Shown: piece by piece, positions 43,326 through 51,996 of the stretch
Numbering within the stretch: position 1 is the first letter of the stretch
Layout: each line of letters opens with the position of its first letter
NCBI GenBank assembly: GCA_028818695.1
Contig: JAPPNK010000011.1
Span: 72,572-136,571, forward strand
Source: Candidatus Poribacteria bacterium
GTDB taxonomy: Bacteria; Poribacteria; WGA-4E; GCA-2687025
Reading direction: 5' to 3'
Length of the DNA stretch: 64,000 bases
Notes under the pieces: generated by a model
Databases searched by the model: none
Told to the model about the DNA's origin: nothing
The model's input: the letters and a program-made list of their open reading frames with translations, nothing else
Position numbers and translations under genes: made by a program

Positions 43326-43997
43326 ATGGATTGTCCAACGCATGAGGAATGGGCGGAGTATCTTTACGGCGAAGCGGTCGGCGAGGAACAGGAAAAGCGG
43401 ACGGTTCACCTGCGAAACTGCGCGGAGTGCCGATCTCTAGTGGACGGCTGGCGCGAGACGATGTATGCGCTGCATCAGTGGGAGTCGGCGTCTCCGCCAA
43501 GACGCCAAGCGCAGCTCGCTTGGAGAACGGCGCTGCGGTGGGCGGCTGCCGCCTGTTTGGCGCTCGCGCTCGGATATGCGGGGGCGGCTCTTGCGGTGAA
43601 ACATGCCGATTCGCGTCCGTTGGATGAAGCGGCTGTAGAAAGCCTGCGTTCCTCCCTTCATGAGGAGCTGCGCGTCTCTTTAAAAAAAGAGCTGACGCAA
43701 GAGATGGCGAATGAGATGGTCGTCACAATGGACGCCGCCCGCCGGCAGCTCTACGCCGACCTATACGCAGCCTCGCGCAGGGATATGGCAGCGTTCTCAA
43801 CCGAAACGCAGAAGGAGCTGCAGCGCTGGCTAGACCAGTTCAACCACGAATATATCGAAGACCAAGCGCAAAAAGAAAGCTTTTTAGCGGAATGGGCGAA
43901 CAGCCGAGACCGACAATACGCCCAAGACATGGAAGCGCTGCAGACCGACGTTCGCCGCTTGGCGAACATGAGGCTGTACGTCTCCCAGCGTGAGTAA
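43326..43997 (+). CDS. Zinc-finger anti-sigma factor, single-pass
   Basis: A 223-residue membrane protein. The N-terminal zinc-binding anti-sigma domain has HLRNCAEC (His28, Cys32, Cys35); one membrane helix (about 68-91) follows, and the long C-terminal part outside the cytoplasm is predicted coiled coil. It should hold the upstream ECF sigma inactive until a signal in the envelope releases it. The rseP-type proteases elsewhere in the window could in principle take part in release, but nothing in the sequence links them. Confidence 0.88.
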   Translation: MDCPTHEEWAEYLYGEAVGEEQEKRTVHLRNCAECRSLVDGWRETMYALHQWESASPPRRQAQLAWRTALRWAAAACLALALGYAGAALAVKHADSRPLDEAAVESLRSSLHEELRVSLKKELTQEMANEMVVTMDAARRQLYADLYAASRRDMAAFSTETQKELQRWLDQFNHEYIEDQAQKESFLAEWANSRDRQYAQDMEALQTDVRRLANMRLYVSQRE

Positions 43998-44045
43998 GAT
44001 CTGAAACGGATGGAACGAAATCGGCGAACAAAGAAAGGAACGAGC

Positions 44046-45659
44046 ATGCGAATCATCACAATCCTGACGCTGCTGGCATGCTGGACGGCGGCAGAGGCGT
44101 CTTCGGAGAAGACCGCGCCGGTTGAAACAACAACAAATTGGGCGGTCGGCGGCTCTGAAGGATTGAACCGCTTGCTTCAAAACGCGCCTGCGCCGCTGTT
44201 GAGCGCTGAGAAGCGCTCTCCGGAACAGGTTTACGAAGTTTTAGAGGACATGCGCGTCATGGCCGCCGCGTTTTCGCAGCTGATCGCCAAAACGTTTCCT
44301 GACGACCAGAATCTACAGAATGCGGGCGTACGCTCCTACTATCTTGGGGGAGGGTGCTTGTTCCTGGCGGATTTGCCGTACCATGTCGCCGGGGGCGAAG
44401 CGCAGAGCGCGGATCAACCGACCGACAAGGCGTGGGACGCTGCGCGGCGAAAGTTGGGTTACGCCCCGCGCGCGCCCATCCCGCTCGACAGATCGAAGCG
44501 GCTTCAAGAAGCGATTCGGTCGGCGTTGAAACTGGCAAAAAATATCCGCCATTTCGAAACGGACGATTTCATCGCGGTCGCGGCGGTTGGCGGGGAAATG
44601 TCCGCTCCATCGATATTGACGGGGCGCGCCTCTTTCGGCGACCTATCAGCCGTTGAATTCGCCTCGGAATGGACGGGCGGCAGCTCGGCGCTGGCGGACG
44701 CGGCGACGCTGTCGCGCGTGATGGATACTCTCCTGCGCAGCAAGCTGCGCGATCGATACAGCGACAGCGATATAAGGTTTTACCTGGTCAGCGATCCGTC
44801 CGACAACGGGGTGATCGTTTTTCCTGTTAATAAAAAGATGAGCAGCTTCTACCTGAAAGGGTTCGGCGCGCTTTTCTTTGTGGACGTTCTGTACCCTGTC
44901 GGCAAAAAGGGCGCGGGAAGCGCGCAGCCCGCCGACCTTTGGCAGGAGGCGCTCAGGGAAATGCAGAGCAGGCGCATGCGGCAGGCAGACAAGGGCGCCG
45001 GAAGCGCGCTGTCCGCCGACCTTTGGCAGGAATCGCTCAAGGAGATGCAAAGCAGGCGCATGCGGCAGGCAATCGCGGTTGATTATCGCGGCTTTGGGCG
45101 GTCTCTCATGAAACTCACGGAGAAGGAAGCGCAGGAGCTCTTGAGTCATACGGCAGACGCGGTCCTTGAATCGCTGCGCTACAGCCCGCGCATCCGCGGC
45201 ATGGGTCCGGACGAGGCGCTGGTTGTGTCGATACGCGGCAGCGACGGTTCTTGGCTCGTGTTTCGGACGTTGAAGCGGCATGCGGACGCTTACGGCGCCG
45301 GCGCTCTGGACATCAACGCGTTTCGAGAAAAAGTGTCGATTAAGATCGACATGCGCTCGTTGAGCTGGGAGACGGTTATGCAGTCGCCCGCTCCGCCGGT
45401 AGACGCGCTGACGCTCACCATCAGCGAAGACGGCAGCATGACGCTGGACGGCAAAGCAGTGACGATGGCGCAGCTGAAGCTGCGGTTCAACAGCGCGCCT
45501 GCAGAAAAGAAAAAACAGCTTATCATTCGATCCAGCCCCAAAGTGGGTCATGAGCAGATCGTGGAGGCGATGGATTTGGCGAACCGGGCTGACATCCAGA
45601 AGATCGGCCTCGCAATAGAGGCGAGGAAGCCCAACGTCACGAAAGGAGACGGGAAATGA
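44046..45659 (+). CDS. Secreted protein of an unrecognised family with C-terminal ExbD/TolR-like domain
   Basis: A 537-residue protein I cannot name. A signal peptide (about 1-18) starts at the ATG at 44046, preceded by AGAAAGGAACG. The body contains two copies of a motif like YLGGGCLFLADLPYHV and YLKGFGALFFVDVLYPV, each followed by a stretch with Trp-x-x-Ala, shared with the next two genes. A 28-residue unit (DLWQEALREMQSRRMRQA) is tandemly duplicated at 44907-45074. The last 86 residues (about 452-537) fit the ExbD/TolR periplasmic fold: LTISEDGSMTLDGKAVT, KKQLIIRSSPKVGHEQIVEA and MDLANRADIQKIGLAIEA. It lacks the usual N-terminal ExbD membrane anchor. Confidence 0.7.
   Translation: MRIITILTLLACWTAAEASSEKTAPVETTTNWAVGGSEGLNRLLQNAPAPLLSAEKRSPEQVYEVLEDMRVMAAAFSQLIAKTFPDDQNLQNAGVRSYYLGGGCLFLADLPYHVAGGEAQSADQPTDKAWDAARRKLGYAPRAPIPLDRSKRLQEAIRSALKLAKNIRHFETDDFIAVAAVGGEMSAPSILTGRASFGDLSAVEFASEWTGGSSALADAATLSRVMDTLLRSKLRDRYSDSDIRFYLVSDPSDNGVIVFPVNKKMSSFYLKGFGALFFVDVLYPVGKKGAGSAQPADLWQEALREMQSRRMRQADKGAGSALSADLWQESLKEMQSRRMRQAIAVDYRGFGRSLMKLTEKEAQELLSHTADAVLESLRYSPRIRGMGPDEALVVSIRGSDGSWLVFRTLKRHADAYGAGALDINAFREKVSIKIDMRSLSWETVMQSPAPPVDALTLTISEDGSMTLDGKAVTMAQLKLRFNSAPAEKKKQLIIRSSPKVGHEQIVEAMDLANRADIQKIGLAIEARKPNVTKGDGK
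44907..45074 (+). repeat. Two tandem 84-bp units within the ExbD-like gene
   Basis: Units at 44907-44990 and 44991-45074 begin AAGGGCGC(G/C)GGAAGCGCGC and encode a 28-residue repeat with only a few differences, so the duplication is recent and in frame. Confidence 0.9.
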
Positions 45660-47086
45660 GTCGAAGGTGGATTGCGGCGCTGCTGGCGCTGACGGCATGC
45701 GCATCGGTCTTGGCGGCGGAGGATATGGAAAGTTTTGACGACATCTACCTCATAGAGACAGACGACGAGGTGGAAGGTTTGTCTGAGGACGATTTCGCGA
45801 TTAGCGGTCCTTTCAATGTGGCAATCACTTTTGACGAAGATTTCGGAGGTTTGTCTGAGGACGACTTGCACATCGAAATCGGGGACGACGGCGTGTATTC
45901 GCTGACGCTTAAGCCCGTTGAACAGGTCGCCAGTTTTCAAATTGTGTCGCCGCTTCTTGTTGGCGTAGAGGACGGGCGGAATCCAACCCAGGCGCTCGAA
46001 ATCTTTGAGGACATGAACGTGTTCGGCGCGATTCTGTCCGATCTTGTTCAAAAGGCGTTCCCGGAAGAGCATTTTTTTGCGGACAAGTTGCGCATCCGTC
46101 CTTTGTATCTAGGGCGCGGCTGCCTCTATATGATGGACTTTCCGTATCCGCTGGCAGACTCGCGCCCGTCAAGGGCGGACGCCGAAATGGACGCGGTCTG
46201 GGATGCGGCGCGGCAAAAACTGGGTCTCGGCGCTGACGAGACCTACGACGCAGAAAAGGCGTCCCAATTCCAAAACGCGGTTCTGTCGGCATTCAAACAT
46301 GCCTCGAACATGCGCCATTTTGCGGACGCCGATTTCATCGCCGTATCCGCCATAAGCGGTAGCGGCATTGCGCCGACCCACTTCTCCGCCCGCGCCGAGT
46401 TTGGGAGTCTCGCCAGCCCCTCAACCTCCTCTGAACGCATGGACGCTTCAACGGCGCAGGGCGGCGCAGTCGTCATGGCGCGCGTGCTGGATAAAATGCT
46501 CCAGGAGAAGCTGGGCGACAAATATAGTCTGGGAAGATCAGGGCGGCTTTTTACGGGCAACCCGTCGGCCGGCTCATCATGGGTCCATCTCGGCAAGGGG
46601 GCGGGCGGCGTCTATCTAGAGGGGTACGGCGCCCTGTTCATTGCCGACGCGCTGTTCCCCCTAGCTCCGCGCAGCGAAGAGGACCTGTGGGAGCAATCGG
46701 CGCGGGAGCTGCGCGCCGGCAGACGCGCCAACCGCTTGAGAACCTCCGACGTCAGCGGATGGAGAGGTTTGGGGGATGGAAAGACATACACCGCTACAAT
46801 AACTCCTTCACTCAGCGATTCGTCAGCCCCCCCCGTTATTACAACAATCGATTCACCGTATGGAAACGAGGGACAGTTAAAGGAGCGGCTGATGGAGGCG
46901 GTTTTGGACGCGCTCCAATACGCCTCGCGCATACAGGGAATGGACGCGGAGGAGCATGTTGCCGTCTTGATACGCGGCATGGAGAACACGCAGATGTCGT
47001 TCCGCGCCTTGAAGCGCGATGTGGACGCCTACGGCAAAGGCGAATTGACGCGCGGGGAGTTTCGAGGAAAGTTGCAGCTGAAATGA
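45656..47086 (+). CDS. Secreted paralogue 2 of the same unrecognised family
   Basis: A 476-residue exported protein whose ATG overlaps the stop of the upstream gene (ATGA). The signal peptide carries LTAC (Cys15), which could be a lipobox, or it may be cut by ordinary signal peptidase after VLA. It shares with its upstream paralogue the motifs YLGRGCLYMMDFPYPL plus DAVWDAARQKLGL, YLEGYGALFIADALFPL plus DLWEQSARELR, and the end module LDALQYASRIQGMDAEEHV...KRDVDAYGKGELTRGEF. It has an extra acidic N-terminal region (about 24-80) and no ExbD-like tail. Confidence 0.7.
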   Translation: MSRRWIAALLALTACASVLAAEDMESFDDIYLIETDDEVEGLSEDDFAISGPFNVAITFDEDFGGLSEDDLHIEIGDDGVYSLTLKPVEQVASFQIVSPLLVGVEDGRNPTQALEIFEDMNVFGAILSDLVQKAFPEEHFFADKLRIRPLYLGRGCLYMMDFPYPLADSRPSRADAEMDAVWDAARQKLGLGADETYDAEKASQFQNAVLSAFKHASNMRHFADADFIAVSAISGSGIAPTHFSARAEFGSLASPSTSSERMDASTAQGGAVVMARVLDKMLQEKLGDKYSLGRSGRLFTGNPSAGSSWVHLGKGAGGVYLEGYGALFIADALFPLAPRSEEDLWEQSARELRAGRRANRLRTSDVSGWRGLGDGKTYTATITPSLSDSSAPPVITTIDSPYGNEGQLKERLMEAVLDALQYASRIQGMDAEEHVAVLIRGMENTQMSFRALKRDVDAYGKGELTRGEFRGKLQLK

Positions 47087-47187
47087 AGAGAAACGATCAC
47101 ACGCTCATACAGAAAACAAAGCGGACAAGGTCAGATCGTCGATGCAGAAGCAATCGACAATCGCATTTACGGGAAGGAGATAAGACA

Positions 47188-48501
47188 ATGAAACATCTGT
47201 TTTGGACGGCATTGTGCGCGGTTGCGCTGTGCGCGCCCGGTCATCTTTTGGCGGAGTCGGCTCCGAAGCCGCTCGCGCTCATGGACGCCGAGGCGCTTTC
47301 GGCGGAGGAGGCGCGAACGACCGCCGACGCTACAGCGGCGCTGGAAGCGCGCCTTGAAAAACGCCTGCGGCAAGCGATCAACAAGCCGTTCTTCAACGGC
47401 GACGCCTTTTACCTGGGAAGCGCGGGCGTCGTTTTTGTCGCGAGGGTTCCATTCTTCTTGAACGGCGAGGCTGCGAACTCATCCGGCGATCTATGGGAGG
47501 AGGCGCGGCGCGATTTGACGCAAGGCGCCGACAAAAGCGCGGAAAGGACGGCGCTGTTGAAATCGGCGCTGGTTGAGGAGGTCCAAAACGCCGAATGGGA
47601 CGTCGAGTCTCTCGGTCCTCTCGCCGCCGTTGCGGTCGGCAAGGGGCATTCGATCTTGACCGTACGCAGGTCAGACGAGGTCTCTGTACAGTTCCACACG
47701 TTGGAAAACTCCCCGGCGCTAGAGGACGCGGCAACCATGGCGCGCGTCCTAGAAAAGACAGCGGGCGCGGACAACTCCGTCCACAACATCCGCGGCATTC
47801 CGATTGAGGGGTTCGGCATTCTGTTTGCGGCAGACGCGAAGATGCCGTTAGCGGCTCCGCCGCAAAACGACTCCGCGCAGACGCCGCTTGATACCGAAAC
47901 GCTCGAAGCGCAGAGCCACTTTTCAGAGTTGGACAATCTCTTGCGCGATCTTTTCGAGGAGAATTTGCCGGAAGATTTGGCGGTTCGCCCGTTCGTTCTG
48001 CGCCTAGAGGAGTTTCCAGAGCTGGACTTGAACTTCGAAGCGTTCAACTTGAAGCGGGAAGATTCCACGCAGGTTCCGTCTGAGCTGGAAGCGCAGATAA
48101 AAGGCCTTGTGGAAAGGATGCGTTCGTCTCGCTATGATACGGACGACGCGCTTCCGTTCGCGCTTCCGCGCCCGTATGACGCCGGCAAAGCGGAGGCGCT
48201 GACAACGCGGCTGATGGAAGCGTTGAAGCATGGCGCGCGCCTGCGGCTTGAACCGACGGAGACGGTCGCCGTCGCCATTCTCGGCGCCCCGACCTTTGAA
48301 ACGACAACGACGAAGACGCATGACAACTCCGAGGACGGGATTCAGTACCGCGCGTCGGTGACGGTCCTGTCGGGGCATGCGTTGACAAACACGTTCATGG
48401 CGTTTCGCGTTTCAAAAGATTCCATCGATCGGTTCGCGGCAGGGGAGCTGACGCTGGAGGCGCTGAAGAACGAAGCGCGCGTCGTGACAGGTATAGAATA
48501 A
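47188..48501 (+). CDS. Secreted paralogue 3 of the same unrecognised family
   Basis: A 437-residue exported protein (signal peptide about 1-22, cut near LLA-ES). GGAAGGAG lies just before the ATG at 47188; the frame extends upstream inside paralogue 2 but the signal peptide fixes the start. It keeps FYLGSAGVVFVARVPFFL plus DLWEEARRDL, IEGFGILFAADAKMPL, and the end module LMEALKHGARLRLEPTET. The middle (about 230-340) is unlike the others and acidic. A strong hairpin follows. The function of the family is unknown. Confidence 0.7.
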   Translation: MKHLFWTALCAVALCAPGHLLAESAPKPLALMDAEALSAEEARTTADATAALEARLEKRLRQAINKPFFNGDAFYLGSAGVVFVARVPFFLNGEAANSSGDLWEEARRDLTQGADKSAERTALLKSALVEEVQNAEWDVESLGPLAAVAVGKGHSILTVRRSDEVSVQFHTLENSPALEDAATMARVLEKTAGADNSVHNIRGIPIEGFGILFAADAKMPLAAPPQNDSAQTPLDTETLEAQSHFSELDNLLRDLFEENLPEDLAVRPFVLRLEEFPELDLNFEAFNLKREDSTQVPSELEAQIKGLVERMRSSRYDTDDALPFALPRPYDAGKAEALTTRLMEALKHGARLRLEPTETVAVAILGAPTFETTTTKTHDNSEDGIQYRASVTVLSGHALTNTFMAFRVSKDSIDRFAAGELTLEALKNEARVVTGIE

Positions 48502-48511
48502 AACGCTGGAA

Positions 48512-48540
48512 GGGCCGAGTCTGTTATTCAGACTCGGCCC
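48512..48540. terminator. Strong bidirectional hairpin between the secreted-protein run and metH
   Basis: GGGCCGAGTCTG (48512-48523) and CAGACTCGGCCC (48529-48540) form a perfect 12-bp stem with loop TTATT. The 3' arm includes the last codons of metH. Transcripts from both sides converge here; a clear U-run is missing. Confidence 0.65.
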
Positions 48541-51500
48541 CCGTCTTAAAGTAGCGCGCCTCCGGATGATGAAACGCCAGCGCCGACACGCTCGCTTCAG
48601 GGTCCATCATGTGCGACTCTGTCAGATGAACGTTGATGCGTTCAGGCTTTAGCAGCCGCCACAGCTTCGTCTGATCGCTCATGTCGGGGCATGCGGGGTA
48701 TCCGAAGCTATACCGCTGCCCGCGGTAGCGCGATTGCATGATCTCTTTCATGGAAATGTCCGGCGGGTCGGGAAAACCCCACATTGCGCGGATGCGGCTA
48801 TGCAGCTTCTCCGCAAACGCCTCCGCCGTCTCATAGGCGAGCGCGCCGAGCGCGTGCGACAGCAGATACTCTCCCCGCTCCTTCAGCTCCGCCGCCTGAC
48901 GCATGACCCCCTCGCCTGCTGTTGTCACAAACAGCGCCAAGTTGTCTAAGCCGCCCTCCCACCCGACCGGACGCAGATAGTCGGCAAGGCAGAGCCGGTC
49001 ATGGTCCGGCTGGCGCGGGAACTCAAACCGCTCAACCGCCGTCTCTTTAGAGGGGCTGAAGACGAGGATCGCGTCGCCGTCCGCAGCGGCGCCGAAGAAC
49101 TGATACGCCGCTCTCGGCTGTATCCAGTTGTTGACGGACGCCAGCTCCAGCGTCTTGCGGACAAGGTCCCGCAGTTTCAGCGCCTTCGGGTCGCCCTCCG
49201 CCAGGTTGCGCTCAAAGTTGCCGCGGTATCCGAGCGCCCGCCCGTAGAGCATCTGCGGGTTGATCCATTCAAACAGCGCGTCCAGATCATCCTCTACGAT
49301 ATGCGCGTTCAGATTGGGCGGATTCGGCGGGTCGACAGGTTGAACCGCTTTGCTTGGCTTACGCGGCGCCGAGCGCGCTTTCCGCTCCGTTTTGACGGGC
49401 TTCTTCTCCTCCGCTTTTCTGGGTTGAAGCAGCTCCGCCCGCTTCTCCTCGTCCATGAGCGCATTTGCAAGGGCAAGCCCTTCCATCGCGTCCTTAGCGT
49501 AAAAGGCGCTCCCCGTTGTGTAGGCGGGGTCGATGCGCGTCTCGGTGAACCGCTTCGACAGCGCCGCGCCGCCGACCAGTATCGGTATCGAAACGCCTGC
49601 GCTGGCAAGGTCTTCCGCCGTCGCAACCATCTGGTGCGCCGACTTTACCAAAAGCCCCGACAGCCCGATGATGTCCGGATCGCTCTCATGGAACGCTTGA
49701 ATGATCGCCTCCGGCGGCGCCTTGATGCCGAGGTTGCGCACATGGTAGCCGTTGTTCGTGAGAATGATGTCGACCAGATTCTTGCCGATGTCATGGACAT
49801 CCCCCTTCACCGTGGCGAGAAGAACCGCGCCGCGCGCGCGCGCCTCGCCGCCTGTCTCCATATGCGGCTCCAAATGAGAGACGGCCGCTTTCATCGCCTC
49901 GGCGCTCTGGAGAACCTCCGCCACAATCAGCTCATTGTTGTTGAAGAGCCGCCCGACCTCGTCCATACCGCTCATGAGCGGGCCGTTCACAATATCAAGC
50001 GGCGCGCGGCTCTGCAGCGCCCTGTCCAGATCGGCTTGCATGCCCTCCTTGACGCCTTCGACAATGCGCCGCGCCAGCCGTTCGTCCAAGGAGAGGCCGC
50101 TCCATTCGTCCGCCTGCTTCTTCGCTTTTCTTTTGCGGTAGAAGTCGGAGAATTCGGCGATCGCTTCGGGCGAATTGTCAAAAATAAGCCGTTCCGAGAG
50201 CTCCCGTTCCTTTTCGGATATGGAGGCGTAACGCTCAATCCGCTCTGTGTTGACGATAGCTAGATCAAGCCCCGCGTTCGCGCAGTGGTACATAAAAACG
50301 GCGTTCAGGATTTCCCGCCCCGCAGCCGGCAAACCAAAGGAAACGTTCGAGATGCCGAGAATCGTTTTTGTCTGCGGAAATTCCTCCTTGATCCGCTCAA
50401 CCGCCTCAATAGTGTACTTGCCCGCATGCGCGTAATTCTCATCCCCCGCCCCGATGGGAAACACAAGCGGATCCCAAATAATATCCTCTTCAGGCACGTT
50501 GTAATCAAGCGTCAACAGAGCGTGGGATCGGCGGGCAATCTCCAGCTTCCGCTCAACCGTAACCCCCATCCCCTGCTCAGGATCCTCGTCAATGGTCCCA
50601 ACAATGAAGGCGGCGCCGTACCGCTTCCCAAGCGGAACAACCTGCTCAAACCGCTCCTCCCCGTCTTCAAGGTTGATCGAGTTGATAATCGATTTCCCTT
50701 GACACATCTTCAACGCCGTTTCGATGACAGCAGGATCGGTCGAGTCGATCATGAGCGGCAATTTCACAATTTTTGTTAAACAGCTCATGAACGCTTGAAT
50801 GTCCTCCTGCTCGTCCCTGTCGGGGTCTTGGAGGCAGATGTCTAAGATATTGGCGCCGCCGCGCGCCTGCTTTCGCCCGATTTCAGCCGCTTCTTCATAT
50901 TTTTCATCCGCAATCAGCCGCTTGAACCGCCGGCTCCCAAGCACATTCGTTCTTTCGCCGACAAAATACGGCTTCCCGTCCTCTTCAATCTCAAGATACT
51001 CAAGCCCAGACACATGCGTTTTGGAGTATGGACGGACGCGGCGCGGCTTTTTACGATCCAGCATCTCGTTGAAGGCGGCGATATGCGCAGGCGTTGTGCC
51101 GCAGCATCCGCCGAGAGCGTTCACCCATCCGTTCTCCACAAACCGCTCCAGCGTACGGGTCATACTCTCGGGCGTTTCAAGGTAATGTCCATTCTCGTCA
51201 GGCAAGCCCGCGTTCGGAACGACCGTAACGCGCGTCTGCGCAAGCTCGGCGGCGGCGCGCAGTCTGTCCGTCATAAACGCGGGGCCGGTCGCGCAGTTGA
51301 GACCGACGCTGAACGCCGGCAGATGCTCCACTGCCGCAATCAGCGCCTCAATCGTCTGTCCAGCAAGCGCCGTACCCATCATCTCGATGGTGCCGGAGAT
51401 CATGAGCGGCGCCTGTATGCCCGTCTCATTCATCGCTCTCATGACGCCCAGCGCGGCCGCCTTCAGGTTGAGCGCGTCCTGCGCCGTCTCAAGAAACAGC

Positions 51501-51979
51501 ATATCGACGCCGCCCTCCAGAAGTCCGAGCGCCTGCTCCCAATACGCCTCTTCCACCTCGTCCCATGTGACGCCGCCAGTGAGCGAGATCGACCGCGTCC
51601 CAGGACCCATCGACCCGGCGACCAGCCGCGGCTTCGAGTCGGAATAGGCGTCCGCGGCTCTGCGGGCGATCTGCGCGGCAGCCCTGTTGATCGAAACCGC
51701 CTGCTCCTGCAGGTCGTACTCCGCCAGAACGACGCTGGTCGCTCCAAAGCTGTTCGTTTCGATGATGTCAGCCCCCGCCTCCAAAAAAGACCGGTGGATC
51801 TGTTCAATAGCTTCAGGCTTGACAAGGCACAGATGCTCGTTGCAGCCGTCCAGACTCGCCCCCCCAAAATCGTCGGGCGACAGATCCAGCGCCTGTATGC
51901 TCGTTCCCATCGCCCCGTCGATGAGCATCACCCGCTCGCTAAACATCTCTTCGATTTCGCGCGTCTTCCAAACAGCCAT
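48524..51979 (-). CDS. metH: Cobalamin-dependent methionine synthase
   Basis: A 1151-residue MetH, which transfers methyl from methyl-THF to homocysteine via cobalamin. Domains in order: homocysteine domain (1-305) with zinc cysteines at NCATGP (Cys229) and GGCCGTTP (Cys292, Cys293); pterin domain (about 320-600); cobalamin domain (about 625-850) with GDVHDIGKNL, His729 being the lower cobalt ligand; a Lys/Pro-rich linker (850-910); and the reactivation domain (about 920-1151) with RGQRYSFGYPACPD for S-adenosylmethionine. It is last in the operon hisA, methyltransferase/reductase fusion, metH. No cobalamin riboswitch is visible. Confidence 0.95.
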   Translation of the reverse strand: MAVWKTREIEEMFSERVMLIDGAMGTSIQALDLSPDDFGGASLDGCNEHLCLVKPEAIEQIHRSFLEAGADIIETNSFGATSVVLAEYDLQEQAVSINRAAAQIARRAADAYSDSKPRLVAGSMGPGTRSISLTGGVTWDEVEEAYWEQALGLLEGGVDMLFLETAQDALNLKAAALGVMRAMNETGIQAPLMISGTIEMMGTALAGQTIEALIAAVEHLPAFSVGLNCATGPAFMTDRLRAAAELAQTRVTVVPNAGLPDENGHYLETPESMTRTLERFVENGWVNALGGCCGTTPAHIAAFNEMLDRKKPRRVRPYSKTHVSGLEYLEIEEDGKPYFVGERTNVLGSRRFKRLIADEKYEEAAEIGRKQARGGANILDICLQDPDRDEQEDIQAFMSCLTKIVKLPLMIDSTDPAVIETALKMCQGKSIINSINLEDGEERFEQVVPLGKRYGAAFIVGTIDEDPEQGMGVTVERKLEIARRSHALLTLDYNVPEEDIIWDPLVFPIGAGDENYAHAGKYTIEAVERIKEEFPQTKTILGISNVSFGLPAAGREILNAVFMYHCANAGLDLAIVNTERIERYASISEKERELSERLIFDNSPEAIAEFSDFYRKRKAKKQADEWSGLSLDERLARRIVEGVKEGMQADLDRALQSRAPLDIVNGPLMSGMDEVGRLFNNNELIVAEVLQSAEAMKAAVSHLEPHMETGGEARARGAVLLATVKGDVHDIGKNLVDIILTNNGYHVRNLGIKAPPEAIIQAFHESDPDIIGLSGLLVKSAHQMVATAEDLASAGVSIPILVGGAALSKRFTETRIDPAYTTGSAFYAKDAMEGLALANALMDEEKRAELLQPRKAEEKKPVKTERKARSAPRKPSKAVQPVDPPNPPNLNAHIVEDDLDALFEWINPQMLYGRALGYRGNFERNLAEGDPKALKLRDLVRKTLELASVNNWIQPRAAYQFFGAAADGDAILVFSPSKETAVERFEFPRQPDHDRLCLADYLRPVGWEGGLDNLALFVTTAGEGVMRQAAELKERGEYLLSHALGALAYETAEAFAEKLHSRIRAMWGFPDPPDISMKEIMQSRYRGQRYSFGYPACPDMSDQTKLWRLLKPERINVHLTESHMMDPEASVSALAFHHPEARYFKTGAESE

Positions 51980-51996
51980 CGGTTCGCTTTCAGCGT

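Noticed and set aside
49001-50263. 420-codon plus-strand frame opposite metH
   Set aside because: Antisense to highly conserved MetH domains; no start context and no recognisable motif.
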